64,000 nt of DNA from Desulfoprunum benzoelyticum. Its GTDB lineage: Bacteria > Desulfobacterota > Desulfobulbia > Desulfobulbales > Desulfocapsaceae. The position numbers and the translations under genes were made by a program. The stretch lies in NCBI RefSeq assembly GCF_014201505.1, contig NZ_JACHEO010000002.1, positions 186,001 through 250,000 on the forward strand, in the 5' to 3' direction. Shown in pieces: positions 36,294 through 44,791 of the stretch. A model generated the notes under the pieces. The model worked only from the letters and a program-made list of their open reading frames with translations. It did not search any database and was not told the origin of the DNA. Position 1 is the stretch's first letter. The number at the start of each line of letters is the position of its first letter.

Positions 36294-36722
36294 CCTTTTT
36301 GTCCACAGAAAATTATGAAATCGCAGAAAAAAATCAAAAACCCACAATCAACCAGACAACAACCTGCCAATGCCCGCCTTTGGCCGGCCCGACACGTTTG
36401 AGGTAGCCCTGCTCCTTCAAAAGACCAATTTGCTTTTCAACGGCTGTTGTACTCAGGCCAAGTTCCTGAGCAAGCTTTACAATGGTGATCTCTCGATTTT
36501 GTTGAATCCGAGAAAGAATGGCATACCTGGTTTCACCCAACTTTTCACCCAACTCGGGGGTATCCTGGGGGGAATGCCTGTTCCGTTCCCTTATAACGAA
36601 AGACCATCCGCAGAAAGTTTTATACAGTCGATCGCCGTCGCTAGATATACGATTTTGTCTTTCACAGGGCTATGGCCTCGTCGAGCACCCGCTGCCGCAG
36701 GTGTTTGTTTAATGGGCGGGAA
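36294..36722. repeat. Direct duplication, copy 2 (about 430 bp)
   Basis: Second copy of the block at 34825-35276, same orientation, flanking the ParE module. An extra G in the run at about 36568 frameshifts the segment before the winged helix, and the tetrapeptide repeat is contracted to about two units. Confidence 0.85.
36334..36610 (-). pseudogene. AlbA_2-type regulator, C-terminal fragment (copy 2, frameshifted)
   Basis: Same winged-helix sequence as 34879-35160 (RYAILSRIQQNREITIVKLA, LSTTAVEKQIGLL, VGPAKGGHWQVVVW) preceded by EKLGE-type repeats. The upstream VFRYKGTEQAF segment present in copy 1 is out of frame because of one extra base. A 72-residue frame from 36552 remains open. Confidence 0.7.
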
Positions 36723-36735
36723 CGGCTCATGTGTT
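36661..36735 (-). pseudogene. Nucleotidyltransferase tail remnant
   Basis: Short frame MSRSRPLNKHLRQRVLDEAI followed by AL and a stop. It reproduces the last about 19 residues of the nucleotidyltransferase remnant at 35.2 kb, now behind a new ATG and GGAGGG site. It is the edge of the duplication, not a functional gene. Confidence 0.6.
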
Positions 36736-36773
36736 GCCCTCCTTTCCCCTGTGCGCTCCGTGGACAAAAAACC

Positions 36774-37991
36774 TTACACCCCTCGCGCGACGCGGGCGCG
36801 GGCGTAGATGTCGTGGTAGACGGCGGTGGTCTTTTCCCAGGTGTGGTGCCGGGCCACCCAGTCGCGGCCCTGGCGTTGCAGGGTCTCGCGCAACTCGCCG
36901 TCGGTCAGAAGGTGTTTCAGCTCCCCGGCCAGGGCCGCCTCGTCGCCGGCTTTGAAGAGCAGGCCGGTCTGGCCGTGGCGGATCAGCTCCTTGTGGCCGC
37001 CGACGTCGGAGGCGACCAGGGCCTTGCCCATGGCCATCGCTTCCAGCGGTTTCAGGGGGGTGACCAGCTCGGTGAGGCGCATGGAGTAGCGGGGATAGGC
37101 GAGTACGTCGATCATCGAATAGACCCCGGGCACCCGTTCGTGGGGAATGCGGCCGGGCATGATGACGCGCTTGCCGAGTCCAAGGGCGGCGACCAGCTGC
37201 TTCAGCTCTCCTTCCATTTCGCCGCCGCCGACTAGAAGCAGCACGGCGTCCTGCTCTTCCTTGGCGATGCGGGCGAAGGCGCGCACCAGCAGGTCGAGCC
37301 CTTCGTAGCGGTAGAAGGAGCCGATGAAGCCGATGACCTTTCTGCCGGCCGGATTCCACTGGCGCAGATACTCGGCATCGGGCGGGACCGGCCGGAAATC
37401 CGTTATGTCAACGCCGTTGAAGACCGGGGTGATCTTCGAGGCGGGGATGTGGCGCCGCACCAGATCCTGTTTCAGGCCGTCGCAGAGAATCGCCACCTGG
37501 TCGGCGCGGGTGCAGACCATGGTTTCGATGCGCTGGGTCAGCTTGTATTTCCACGAGCCTTCGGCGTAGGTGCCGTGATCGACGGCGGCATCTTCCCAGA
37601 AGGCGCGGATTTCGTAGACCACCGGCAGCCCGAGCCTGCGCCCGGCCCACAGTGCCGGGAGGGCGTTCAGCACCGGCGAATGGGCGTGGATGATGGCGGG
37701 GCGCTCGGCCTTGGCGACCTCCAGAATCCGCCGGGAAAGGACGTGCATCAACCGGGCTTCACCGATGAAGGGCAAGGAAAACCCGGGAGTCGCGCCGCTG
37801 CGGTAATAGGTGAAGCCGTTGATCTCTTCCCTCCGGGGCGCTTCTCCCTTCAGGTCGGCCTCGTGCTTGGGCGAGGTGACGATCACCGGCTCAAATCCCA
37901 TGTCCCGCTGGGCGCGGAACAGGCTCTGGCTGCGGAAGGTGTAGCCGCTGTGCAGCGGCAGGCTATGGTCGAGAACGTGCAGAATTTTCAT
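36774..37991 (-). CDS. Exosortase A-associated glycosyltransferase (TIGR04063-like)
   Basis: A 405-residue GT4 glycosyltransferase matching the PEP-CTERM/exosortase-associated type (TIGR04063). N terminus MKILHVLDHSLPLHSGYTFR; then ITVTSPKHE-like VIVTSPKHEADLKGEAP; IHAHSPVLNALPALWAGRRL; VYEIRAFWEDAAVDHGTYAE; VFNGVDITDFRPV; and donor motif YSMRLTELVTPLKPLEAMAM. It places the region back in the exosortase glycan locus after the accessory insert. A heptad inverted repeat precedes it. Confidence 0.9.
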   Translation of the reverse strand: MKILHVLDHSLPLHSGYTFRSQSLFRAQRDMGFEPVIVTSPKHEADLKGEAPRREEINGFTYYRSGATPGFSLPFIGEARLMHVLSRRILEVAKAERPAIIHAHSPVLNALPALWAGRRLGLPVVYEIRAFWEDAAVDHGTYAEGSWKYKLTQRIETMVCTRADQVAILCDGLKQDLVRRHIPASKITPVFNGVDITDFRPVPPDAEYLRQWNPAGRKVIGFIGSFYRYEGLDLLVRAFARIAKEEQDAVLLLVGGGEMEGELKQLVAALGLGKRVIMPGRIPHERVPGVYSMIDVLAYPRYSMRLTELVTPLKPLEAMAMGKALVASDVGGHKELIRHGQTGLLFKAGDEAALAGELKHLLTDGELRETLQRQGRDWVARHHTWEKTTAVYHDIYARARVARGV

Positions 37992-38004
37992 CGAAAAACC
38001 TCAA

Positions 38005-38150
38005 TAAAAGGACTGAGTGCTCAGGACTGAGTGTAAAGGCAGTGCTGAGTGCTAAGTAAAATGCTCACCCAACCTGCAACTCAGCACTCAGCACTCAGCA
38101 CTCAGCACTCAGCACTGCCTTTACACTCAGCACTATCTTTATACCCAGCA
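38005..38150. repeat. Heptad array forming a perfect 27-bp inverted repeat
   Basis: Arm 38027-38053 (starting CTGAGTGTAAAGGCAGTGCT) is a perfect reverse complement of 38104-38130 over 27 bases, with a 50-base loop holding five CTCAGCA units. The right arm is inside the 3' end of the glycosyltransferase at 38102. It may act as a transcript hairpin or an attenuator between the two genes. Confidence 0.88.
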
Positions 38151-39364
38151 CCGCCTTGAATAACCTCATCCAACCGTTTCAGATGCGCGTCCCAGGAATG
38201 GGCGCGTTCCACGTAGGCGCGGGCGTTTTGGCCGATGGCCCGTTGCCGGACGGGATCGCGCAGCAGGTCGACAACCGCCCTGGCCATTGCCGCCGCGCCG
38301 TCGGCGACGACGAGGTCCTCGCCGATCACGGCTTTGAGCCCGGTCGCCGCGCCGCTTGTGGCCACAACCGGCTTGCCCATGGCCATCCCTTCGAGCACCT
38401 TGTTCTGGATACCCCGGGCGATCGTCAGCGGCACCACGCAGAGGGTGGCGCCGGCCAGATGGGTGCGCATGTCGGGGATGGTGCCGGTGACTTCGACAGC
38501 GGGGATATTCTTCAGCGCAAGCACGGCTTCGGTCGGGTTGCGCCCGGCAATGCAGAAGACGGCATCCGGAACAGCCTGTTTCACAACGGGGAAGACCTCG
38601 CGGGCGAACCAGACCGCCCCTTCGCTGTTGGGCCAGTAATCCATGGCTCCGGAGAAGATCAGCCGCGCCGGCGGCGCCGGATCGGTCGCGGAGACCGGCG
38701 CCGGGAAGAAATAGTCGAGATCGACGCCGTTGGAGAGGGCTTCGACCTTGTCGACCGGCCCGTATTTGACCAGCACGGCCTTTTCCTCCTCACTGACCAC
38801 AAAGGTTCGGTCGAATGCCGCGACGATCCGCTGTTCAAAGGGGAGCAGCAACCGCGCCTCGCGCCGGTAAAGCCAGGCCATGGGACCGCGCTGCCTGGCG
38901 GCGTATTCCCGCCATTTCTCCGAGTCGATATCGACCAGGTCGGCGAGCAGCACGGCCTGTTGCAGCGCCGACAAGTGGCGGGAGCGGAAGACGTAATCGG
39001 CGGCGGAAGAACAGAAGCACAGCACCGCTGTGACCGAACGGCGATCGAGAAAGCCGTCGATTTCCCGTTGCAGCGCCCGGGAATAGAAACACGGCAGGGT
39101 GCAGGGACGGCCCGTCAACAGGGCGCCGACCGCCCGGGCCTTCATCGCCAGGGGCGGGCGCACCTGAAAGAAAACCTGATGTACCATCCCTTTGAGCGCA
39201 CCGACATGGCGCACATCGGCGGGATCGTCGATCATGCAGGCCACCGTCACCCGATAGCTTTTCGCCAGATGCCGCACCATGTGATAGGAGCGGATCTTGT
39301 CCCCCTTGTCGGGGGGATAGGGAATGCGGTGGGCGATAAAGAGCAGGTCGGCTTTCTGCGTCAT
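38102..39364 (-). CDS. XrtA-associated glycosyltransferase (TIGR03087-like)
   Basis: A 420-residue GT4 enzyme of the exosortase-associated TIGR03087 type: FIAHRIPYPPDKGDKIRSYH, SYRVTVACMIDDPADVRHVG, ADLVDIDSEKWREYAARQRG, LSNGVDLDYFFP, IFSGAMDYWPNSEGAVWFAR and VPLTIARGIQNKVLEGMAMG. ATG 39364 begins MTQKADLLFIAH and overlaps the FemAB-like stop by four bases; the frame extends to 39430 antisense to that gene. The C-terminal residues YKDSAECKGSAEC are encoded by the heptad repeat, replacing or extending the natural end. Confidence 0.9.
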   Translation of the reverse strand: MTQKADLLFIAHRIPYPPDKGDKIRSYHMVRHLAKSYRVTVACMIDDPADVRHVGALKGMVHQVFFQVRPPLAMKARAVGALLTGRPCTLPCFYSRALQREIDGFLDRRSVTAVLCFCSSAADYVFRSRHLSALQQAVLLADLVDIDSEKWREYAARQRGPMAWLYRREARLLLPFEQRIVAAFDRTFVVSEEEKAVLVKYGPVDKVEALSNGVDLDYFFPAPVSATDPAPPARLIFSGAMDYWPNSEGAVWFAREVFPVVKQAVPDAVFCIAGRNPTEAVLALKNIPAVEVTGTIPDMRTHLAGATLCVVPLTIARGIQNKVLEGMAMGKPVVATSGAATGLKAVIGEDLVVADGAAAMARAVVDLLRDPVRQRAIGQNARAYVERAHSWDAHLKRLDEVIQGGAGYKDSAECKGSAEC

Positions 39365-40419
39365 AGGGAAATATATTTCCTGATCCGGGGACCAAGCCAG
39401 TTGGCCCCGGCCTCGGGGAGTCTGCTCCACAGAGCAGCAGCCAGTTGTCGATTTTTGGAAGGCCCGGTCGGTTCCATTTCTTTTATTGGCGACGATTCTT
39501 CACCTGCTGCTTTGGGCTCATACCAGAAAAGCCGTTGCGGAACGGCGCCCCACTGTTGCTTGAACAGCCAGGTTCCCTCACCCGGTGTGGAACGCCCGAA
39601 GTCGAACCGCTTGAATCCGTTGTCGGCGGCAAAAGCAAGAAATGTCCAGTACAGCAGCATATTGGGATTTAACCGGTTAAACCGGCGTAACGACGATGCC
39701 CAGGGAATTGTAACGGTGGTCGAATGCAGCAGGAGAATCCCGGCGGCGGCGGGAGTCCCGTCGGGAGTATGCACCAGGGCAACCCGGATCCTTTCTCCGT
39801 ACATCTCGACTATTGCTTCAATCCATCGACGGCTGTGAACCGGCGAACCCAGATCCCGCATGTTTTCAGCAAATATTTGATAAAATCCCGGCACCAGTTC
39901 TCCGGTTCCCATGCTGACGGTCAATCCGTCTCGAACCGGCTTTTTTATCTGGCTGCGCAATTTCGATTTCAATCCCGCCAGCAGTCGCTCGGAACTCTCC
40001 GGCAGTTCCAGTACCATGCGGACTTTTTCTGTTTGGTTGTTTCCGGCGAAGGAGAGTGGACAGACGGAACGAATCAGACAGTCGGAACCTTTTTCCCGGG
40101 CGGAAACCAAAGCCTCGTCTAAAAGTGCGTGAGCGACTGCATCGCTGTCGGCAAGTATTCCGCCAGCGTCACAATAGGGGAGGGAGATCAAACGTTTACG
40201 CAGCAGCGGAACGCGGAAATCGATCAAAGGGAATACGCCGCATACCTTCCCGCTGTCTTCCGCCAGCAAATACACCCGCCGGAAGCCGTAGGCCTGTTCA
40301 ACAGCCTTGCCCCAGGCAAAAAGCTGGTAGGCCGTACCCGCGGGATGTGCGAGCACATACGTATCCCATGGATCTTGATCGGACTGTGTGGCAGGGCGTA
40401 TGTGTATACGACTCATCAA
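39361..40419 (-). CDS. FemAB-like XrtA-associated protein
   Basis: A 352-residue FemAB-type double-GNAT protein as found in exosortase loci (TIGR03019). Recognisable: HIRPATQSDQDPWDTYVLAH, GTAYQLFAWGKAVEQAYGFR, SLPYCDAGGILADSDAVAHA, VPGFYQIFAENMRDLGSPVH and FDFGRSTPGEGTWLFKQQWG. FemAB proteins add amino acids from aminoacyl-tRNA to peptide bridges; this subgroup has unknown substrate and might aminoacylate the glycan. Start ATG 40419 or 40416. It overlaps the downstream glycosyltransferase by ATGA. Confidence 0.9.
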   Translation of the reverse strand: MMSRIHIRPATQSDQDPWDTYVLAHPAGTAYQLFAWGKAVEQAYGFRRVYLLAEDSGKVCGVFPLIDFRVPLLRKRLISLPYCDAGGILADSDAVAHALLDEALVSAREKGSDCLIRSVCPLSFAGNNQTEKVRMVLELPESSERLLAGLKSKLRSQIKKPVRDGLTVSMGTGELVPGFYQIFAENMRDLGSPVHSRRWIEAIVEMYGERIRVALVHTPDGTPAAAGILLLHSTTVTIPWASSLRRFNRLNPNMLLYWTFLAFAADNGFKRFDFGRSTPGEGTWLFKQQWGAVPQRLFWYEPKAAGEESSPIKEMEPTGPSKNRQLAAALWSRLPEAGANWLGPRIRKYISL

Positions 40420-40731
40420 TGGGCATCTTGGGCGTTCTGTTAACAGTTTGGTTATGAGCCTTATCTGAAAATGATCAGTATGCCTGCAGGCTGAAAACTT
40501 TGATCCTCTTGTTTGATACTAGCTTTTAAAGGTAGTTTCCGCACTTTTTTTCTCCTGCTACTTCAGACATTTCTGGAACAGGAGTGATTCGGAGAGTTGC
40601 CCATCCGTCAAGGGGAAAGTCCTCTGCCGCCGGCAAAAGAAACAGGTTTCGACTCACAAGATCTCTTGAATCCAAAAATGCGAAAAACTCGGCAGTTAGC
40701 AAGGAGATGCCCCATCAAGCTTGTGCAATCC

Positions 40732-40762
40732 TTGACAGGTACACCTATCCCCTTGTTATAAT
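40732..40762 (+). promoter_or_regulatory. Sigma-70-like promoter of epsB
   Basis: TTGACA at 40732-40737 and TATAAT at 40757-40762, both perfect hexamers with a 19-base spacer, slightly longer than optimal, 61 bases before the epsB start. The rest of the 404-base gap to the divergent FemAB-like gene shows no gene. Confidence 0.7.
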
Positions 40763-40823
40763 GAATAGTCGTAATTTGTTGACAGCATGATGACCATGAT
40801 AATCTTCCCGTGTGAGTGCATGT

Positions 40824-42206
40824 ATGCCGATTATCTTCAATCGTTACTATTCCGGCAGGAATATGAGCTTCTTCTTTGGGGAAGGTATGCTCATGTGGCT
40901 GTCGATCATGGTCGTGCACTGGTTCTTCAAGGGAAACGTCATCTTTCGGATTGATTTCTTTGATTGTTTCCGGCAGGCGTTGATCGTCGTCATTGTCTTT
41001 CAGTTGTGCTTGTATTTCTTCGACCTGTATGACCTGAGCAAGGATACATCGATCCCCGACACCGTGACCCGGATCACCCAGGCCTTTGGTTTCGGCTGCA
41101 TCATCCTCGGTGTCATCTATTTCGTAGTACCCGGTCTGCAAATCCCGATAACCGAGTTCTGGGCGGGGTATCTCGTTATCTGCCTGTCGATTGTCGCCTG
41201 GCGTTCCGCCTATTACTATGTTTTGCGCAAAAGAATGTTTGTGCAGGATATCGCCATTATCGGCACCGGCAAACTTGCCTCCGACATTGCAAAAGAAGTC
41301 CAGGATAAACGAGATGCAATATATAGGATATTGGCTTTCATTGGGCCGGATCGACCCGATTTCAACCACCTCGATGCCCCGGTTTTCGCCGAGTTGGGGG
41401 AGTTTCTTGCGACAGTCAACATCAAGAAAATCGCCCGTATCATCGTCGCCCCTGATGACCGGCGGGGCACAGTTCCGGTTCAGGATCTCCTGCGACTCAA
41501 ATTGCAGGGTGTGGAGATAGAACAGGGTATTGCCTTTTATGAAGGGGCGGCGGGAAAAATCCTGGCCGAGAAACTCAATCCCAGTACAATCTTTTTTTCC
41601 AAGGGTTTTGATCTGTCACGGCTGAAACGGGCCATAAAGAGAACCATCGATCTCGTTGTCTCGGCGCTGCTTTTAGTTATGACCGCGCCGATCATTCTGA
41701 TTTCGGCCATTATCATCAAACTTGAATCGGCCGGCCCGGTTTTTTACCTGCAGGAGCGGGTTGGGGAACACAGCCTGCCATTCAAGGTCATCAAGCTCCG
41801 TTCGATGCGCCAGGATGCCGAGAAGAATGGCGCTGTCTGGGCTTCCGTCAACGATCAGCGGGTGACCCGGTTCGGCGCCTTCATCCGTAAGGCCAGGATC
41901 GATGAACTGCCGCAGTTGTGGAATGTCATCAAAGGCGAAATGAGCCTGGTCGGCCCGCGCCCCGAGCGACCGGTTTTTGTTGAAGAGTTGGTGAAGGTCA
42001 TTCCCTACTACAATATCCGCCATACGGTGAAACCCGGGGTCACCGGCTGGGCCCAGGTCTGTTATCCTTACGGCGCCTCGACCGAAGACGCCCTGAGAAA
42101 ACTGGAATACGACCTGTACTATCTGAAGAATATTTCGGTGGCCCTCGATTTGTTCATCTTGTTCAGGACCGTCAAGACCGTGCTTTTTCAAAAAGGCGGG
42201 CGGTGA
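40824..42206 (+). CDS. epsB: Undecaprenyl-phosphate sugar phosphotransferase (EpsB/TIGR03013-like)
   Basis: A 460-residue polyisoprenyl-phosphate hexose-1-phosphate transferase that starts glycan synthesis. The N-terminal membrane region (about 20-130) has several helices, followed by a Rossmann-like domain ([20 protein letters not shown]). The catalytic C-terminal third has [55 protein letters not shown] and [13 protein letters not shown]. It matches the exosortase-associated EpsB type, whose members begin like [13 protein letters not shown]; hence ATG 40824 rather than GTG 40812. It is rightward and separate from the leftward transfer genes. Confidence 0.92.
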   Translation: MPIIFNRYYSGRNMSFFFGEGMLMWLSIMVVHWFFKGNVIFRIDFFDCFRQALIVVIVFQLCLYFFDLYDLSKDTSIPDTVTRITQAFGFGCIILGVIYFVVPGLQIPITEFWAGYLVICLSIVAWRSAYYYVLRKRMFVQDIAIIGTGKLASDIAKEVQDKRDAIYRILAFIGPDRPDFNHLDAPVFAELGEFLATVNIKKIARIIVAPDDRRGTVPVQDLLRLKLQGVEIEQGIAFYEGAAGKILAEKLNPSTIFFSKGFDLSRLKRAIKRTIDLVVSALLLVMTAPIILISAIIIKLESAGPVFYLQERVGEHSLPFKVIKLRSMRQDAEKNGAVWASVNDQRVTRFGAFIRKARIDELPQLWNVIKGEMSLVGPRPERPVFVEELVKVIPYYNIRHTVKPGVTGWAQVCYPYGASTEDALRKLEYDLYYLKNISVALDLFILFRTVKTVLFQKGGR

Positions 42207-42381
42207 TTGGGTTCCTCGTTCGGGGCGGAGTTTTCAGTATCTGGCTGTTGTTTTTCAATATCTTGGGGGTGCTCTCCCCACCTCGCCATTTACGGGATGA
42301 CAAGATGAATTAAAATCACAATCAACTGGGTGGTGTTCCAGTTGGCCCCGTCTACACTTTTGAACTATCAGCGCCCTCGGA

Positions 42382-42690
42382 TCACGCAGCCTGAAAGTCC
42401 CTGGGCTTGACAGTCTTCTCGATCTCTTCGCCCACCGCAGCCTGTGCCACCTTTACATCGTAACTGCTTTGCAGATTCATCCAGAAATCGGGCGAGGTGC
42501 CGAAAAATCGAGCCAGACGTAAGGCTGTATCGGCAGTGATGCCTCGTCGCTCACTCAATATCGCGGTGATCCGGTTGGCGGGTACATGCAGCGCTTTCGA
42601 CAAGGCGTTGGCAGACACGTTCAGCTCTTCCAGTTCACCTTTCAGGATCTCGCCGGGATGGATTGGGCGCATCTTATTGGCCATGTTCAT
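42382..42690 (-). CDS. higA: HigA-type antitoxin
   Basis: A 102-residue XRE-fold antitoxin: MRPIHPGEILKGELEELNVS, then the helix-turn-helix ANALSKALHVPANRITAIL and the HigA hallmark TADTALRLARFFGTSPDFWM. The antitoxin follows its toxin with a 5-base gap, the usual inverted order of HigBA. It would bind HigB and repress its own promoter. Start ATG 42690 or 42684. Confidence 0.93.
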   Translation of the reverse strand: MNMANKMRPIHPGEILKGELEELNVSANALSKALHVPANRITAILSERRGITADTALRLARFFGTSPDFWMNLQSSYDVKVAQAAVGEEIEKTVKPRDFQAA

Positions 42691-42695
42691 TTCCT

Positions 42696-42974
42696 TCAGA
42701 GGTAATCAACGATTTCAACGTTGTAGGCATCAACGTCTTTCCACTCGAAGCACACGCGCCACTGGTGGTTGACGCGAATACTGTATCGCCCGCCACGGTC
42801 ACCGGTCAATGCCTCGAAGCGATTGCTCGGCAAAGCCATCAAATCATGGATGGTCTTGGCATTGTCCAAAATCTGGAGTCTTTTTTCTGCCTGTGCGGAA
42901 CAGGATTCGAATTTCCTGACTCGTTTTCCTTCAAAGAGGGCTTGTGTATCCCTGCAGCGGAATGATTTGATCAT
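42696..42974 (-). CDS. higB: HigB-type RelE-fold toxin
   Basis: A 92-residue ribosome-dependent mRNA endonuclease-type toxin: MIKSFRCRDTQALFEGKRVR, DLMALPSNRFEALTGDRGGR, and the core YSIRVNHQWRVCFEWKDVDAY with VEIVDYL at the end. Full length for HigB and intact. First gene of the leftward higBA pair; its promoter lies in the 42975-43100 AT-rich segment. Confidence 0.93.
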   Translation of the reverse strand: MIKSFRCRDTQALFEGKRVRKFESCSAQAEKRLQILDNAKTIHDLMALPSNRFEALTGDRGGRYSIRVNHQWRVCFEWKDVDAYNVEIVDYL

Positions 42975-43124
42975 AAATGACTGTAAGGTGTTTTATGTTG
43001 TACGTCAAGCGTACATCTATTTGAATATATACTATTACACATGCTGACTGTTGAACATATATGATACCTCCAACCCCTGACGCTTTGTACACACGGACAC
43101 GCAGGGATGCTTCCATGCCTGTTT

Positions 43125-43260
43125 GAGATCTCTCACTGCGTTCGAGATGACAGAGGGGGAAGGTCAAGATGACAGCGGTGGAAGGTCGAGATGACAGCGG
43201 GCGAAGGCCGAGATGACGGAGCAGATAAGGGCGACAAGGCGGGGGAAGGTCGACCGACCG
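43125..43260. repeat. Type-B REP unit and 22-bp tandem array
   Basis: GAGATCTCTCACTGCGTTCG followed by AGATGACAGAGGGGGAAGGT-like 22-base units in about four copies. Same family as the 3.5-kb array. No gene in the 42975-43340 gap. Confidence 0.85.
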
Positions 43261-43346
43261 GCCTCGATGGAACAGGCGTTACGCTCTCCCGCCCAGATTC
43301 ACGTGACACTCCACTTCGAGAGATTATAGTATTCACCACGCATCAT

Positions 43347-43397
43347 ATTCTATGATATGATTTCAATTCCGAGGGATTGATGGACTAATCATAGAAT
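43347..43397 (+). promoter_or_regulatory. Inverted repeat in toxin-antitoxin leader (copy 1)
   Basis: ATTCTATGAT (43347-43356) and ATCATAGAAT (43388-43397) form a perfect 10-base inverted repeat across 31 bases, just upstream of GGGAGGGAGGAGG and the antitoxin ATG 43416. A duplicated leader at 44356-44406 carries compensating changes, so pairing is conserved. An autoregulatory operator or leader hairpin is likely. Confidence 0.72.
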
Positions 43398-43415
43398 AAC
43401 GGGAGGGAGGAGGTC

Positions 43416-43625
43416 ATGCGCGGCAAAGATATACTGAAAGAGGCCTTAAACCTTGATCCGGCCGAAAAGTTTATTGTCGTTGAGGGTTTACTGAAAAGCC
43501 TGGATGAACCTGACTCTGAATTGGATAAGATATGGGCGGACGAAGCCGAAAGGAGATTGGAGGCCTATAGAGATGGGAAACTCAAAGGCATCCCAATGGA
43601 AGAAATCTTCAATCCACTGAAATGA
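43416..43625 (+). CDS. Addiction-module antitoxin (TIGR02574-like)
   Basis: A 69-residue antitoxin of the putative addiction-module component family: KDILKEALNLDPAEKFIVVE, GLLKSLDEPDSELDKIWADE, and the tail ERRLEAYRDGKLKGIPMEEI. A strong GGAGGAGG lies upstream. The stop overlaps the partner toxin start in TGAATGAAGG-like spacing (ATG 43622 inside the last codons). The toxin partner carries a nonsense codon, so this antitoxin may be an orphan. Confidence 0.87.
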   Translation: MRGKDILKEALNLDPAEKFIVVEGLLKSLDEPDSELDKIWADEAERRLEAYRDGKLKGIPMEEIFNPLK

Positions 43626-43909
43626 AGGTAATTTTTTCTGAACTTGCCAAGTTGGAACTGGATGATGCCTGTAGTTTCTATGATCTCCAAATGTCTGGGC
43701 TTGGTTTAAAGTTCAAAGAGGAAGTCGGAAAGGCAGTCAGACGGATCGCGGAATTCCCCACGGCGTAGTCGATTGAATGTGGAGAAATTCGTAAGGGATT
43801 ACTCCATATGTTCCCTTATAAGCCCCTTTATTCTATAGAAAAGGACCATATTTTCATTATCGCGGTGGCTCATCAGCATCGTAGGCCGACGTATTGGCAG
43901 GGGCGATGA
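43622..43909 (+). pseudogene. RelE/ParE-type toxin interrupted by an amber codon
   Basis: From ATG 43622 the frame reads MKVIFSELAKLELDDACSFY and on to IAEFPTA, then TAG at 43766-43768, and continues in the same frame as SIECGEIRKGLLHMFPYKPL, YSIEKDHIFIIAVAHQHRRP, TYWQGR to TGA 43907-43909. Family members have Trp at this place, so a single G-to-A change (TGG to TAG) probably inactivated it. Total length 95 codons is normal. Confidence 0.85.
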
Positions 43910-43934
43910 GATCGAGATAAAGGGATGACTGTGT

Positions 43935-44175
43935 TGCCTCGTTGAGCGCCAGCGAAAAATCTCTTTGTTTCCGGAAGGTTGAAGATCATGATCCCGCCCC
44001 CCCCGTTGTCATTTCGAAGCGATAGCGAGAAATCTCGTTTTTCATGGCAGGAGATCTCTCACTGCGTTCGAGATGACAGGGAGGGAAGGTCGAGATGACA
44101 GGGAGGGAAGGTCGAGATGACAGGGAGGGAAGGTCGCGATGACAGGGAGGGAAGGTCGCGATGACAGTGGTGAAA
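43935..44175. repeat. REP units and 22-bp tandem array
   Basis: A type-A unit (CATTTCGAAGCGATAGCGAG), a type-B unit (GAGATCTCTCACTGCGTTCG) and four or five 22-base units (GATGACAGGGAGGGAAGGTC). The 44176-44335 stretch holds nothing recognised; its 67-residue frame starts in the repeat. Confidence 0.85.
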
Positions 44176-44335
44176 TCATTCTCCGGCCGGCCGAGTTTTG
44201 CGCTGCCTCGTCGAGCGGTTGATTTTTTTCGTCCTGCCCGCTGTCAGCACCTCCGGGAGGAGGTCGGGATGGCGATCGAGCAACTTCAACAGCAGGACGG
44301 TCGATTTGGCCGGTTGCCTGACGCCGCGTTCATAC

Positions 44336-44454
44336 TAGTATTCACCACGCATCACACTCTATGATATGATTTCAAATCCGAGGGATTGATGGACAAATCA
44401 TAGAGTAGCGGGAGGGAGGAGGTCTTGTGCGGCAAAGGCATATTGAAAGAGGCC
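44336..44454 (+). pseudogene. Duplicated antitoxin leader and 5' fragment
   Basis: Copy of 43328-43445: same leader, inverted repeat (ACTCTATGAT at 44356-44365, ATCATAGAGT at 44397-44406), GGAGGGAGGAGG and the first about ten codons of the TIGR02574-like antitoxin, with ATG changed to TTG (44425). Similarity stops at 44454, where an mntA/hepT cassette begins. The matching 3' half lies at 45009-45105. Confidence 0.85.
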
Positions 44455-44500
44455 GAGAAAATGAAACAGATATATGTACCTTTGACATCTTGAGGCGGCG

Positions 44501-44791
44501 ATGAAGCAGAAAGAAATACTTGAAGGCTTGCGTGCTTATAAAAAGAGATTTTCAAAGCAGTACGGGATACTCGATATCGGTGTTTTCGGTTCCGTTGCGC
44601 GAGGTGACTATGACAATGAAAGCGATGTAGATATTGTGGTTCGCCTTCAGAAGCAGGATCTCTTTCTTCTTGCAGGATTGAAATATGATTTGGAAGAAAC
44701 GTTTCATCGCCCGATCGATATTGTTGCCTATCGTGATACCATGAATCCTTTTTTAAAGAAGAGAATCGATAAAGAGGCCTTGTATGTATGA
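44501..44791 (+). CDS. mntA: MntA-type minimal nucleotidyltransferase antitoxin
   Basis: A 96-residue minimal nucleotidyltransferase with GVFGSVARGDYDNESDVDIV at about 27-46, including the GSxxRG and SDVDI metal/nucleotide motif, and FHRPIDIVAYRDTMNPFLK. In MntA/HepT modules this enzyme AMPylates the HEPN RNase toxin to silence it. Here it is intact, but the HEPN partner overlapping its stop is damaged. It lies within a broken copy of another toxin-antitoxin locus. Confidence 0.9.
   Translation: MKQKEILEGLRAYKKRFSKQYGILDIGVFGSVARGDYDNESDVDIVVRLQKQDLFLLAGLKYDLEETFHRPIDIVAYRDTMNPFLKKRIDKEALYV

Noticed and set aside
38040-38110. Possible short CRISPR or attC-like array
   Set aside because: It is a 7-base tandem repeat without spacers; no integrase is present.
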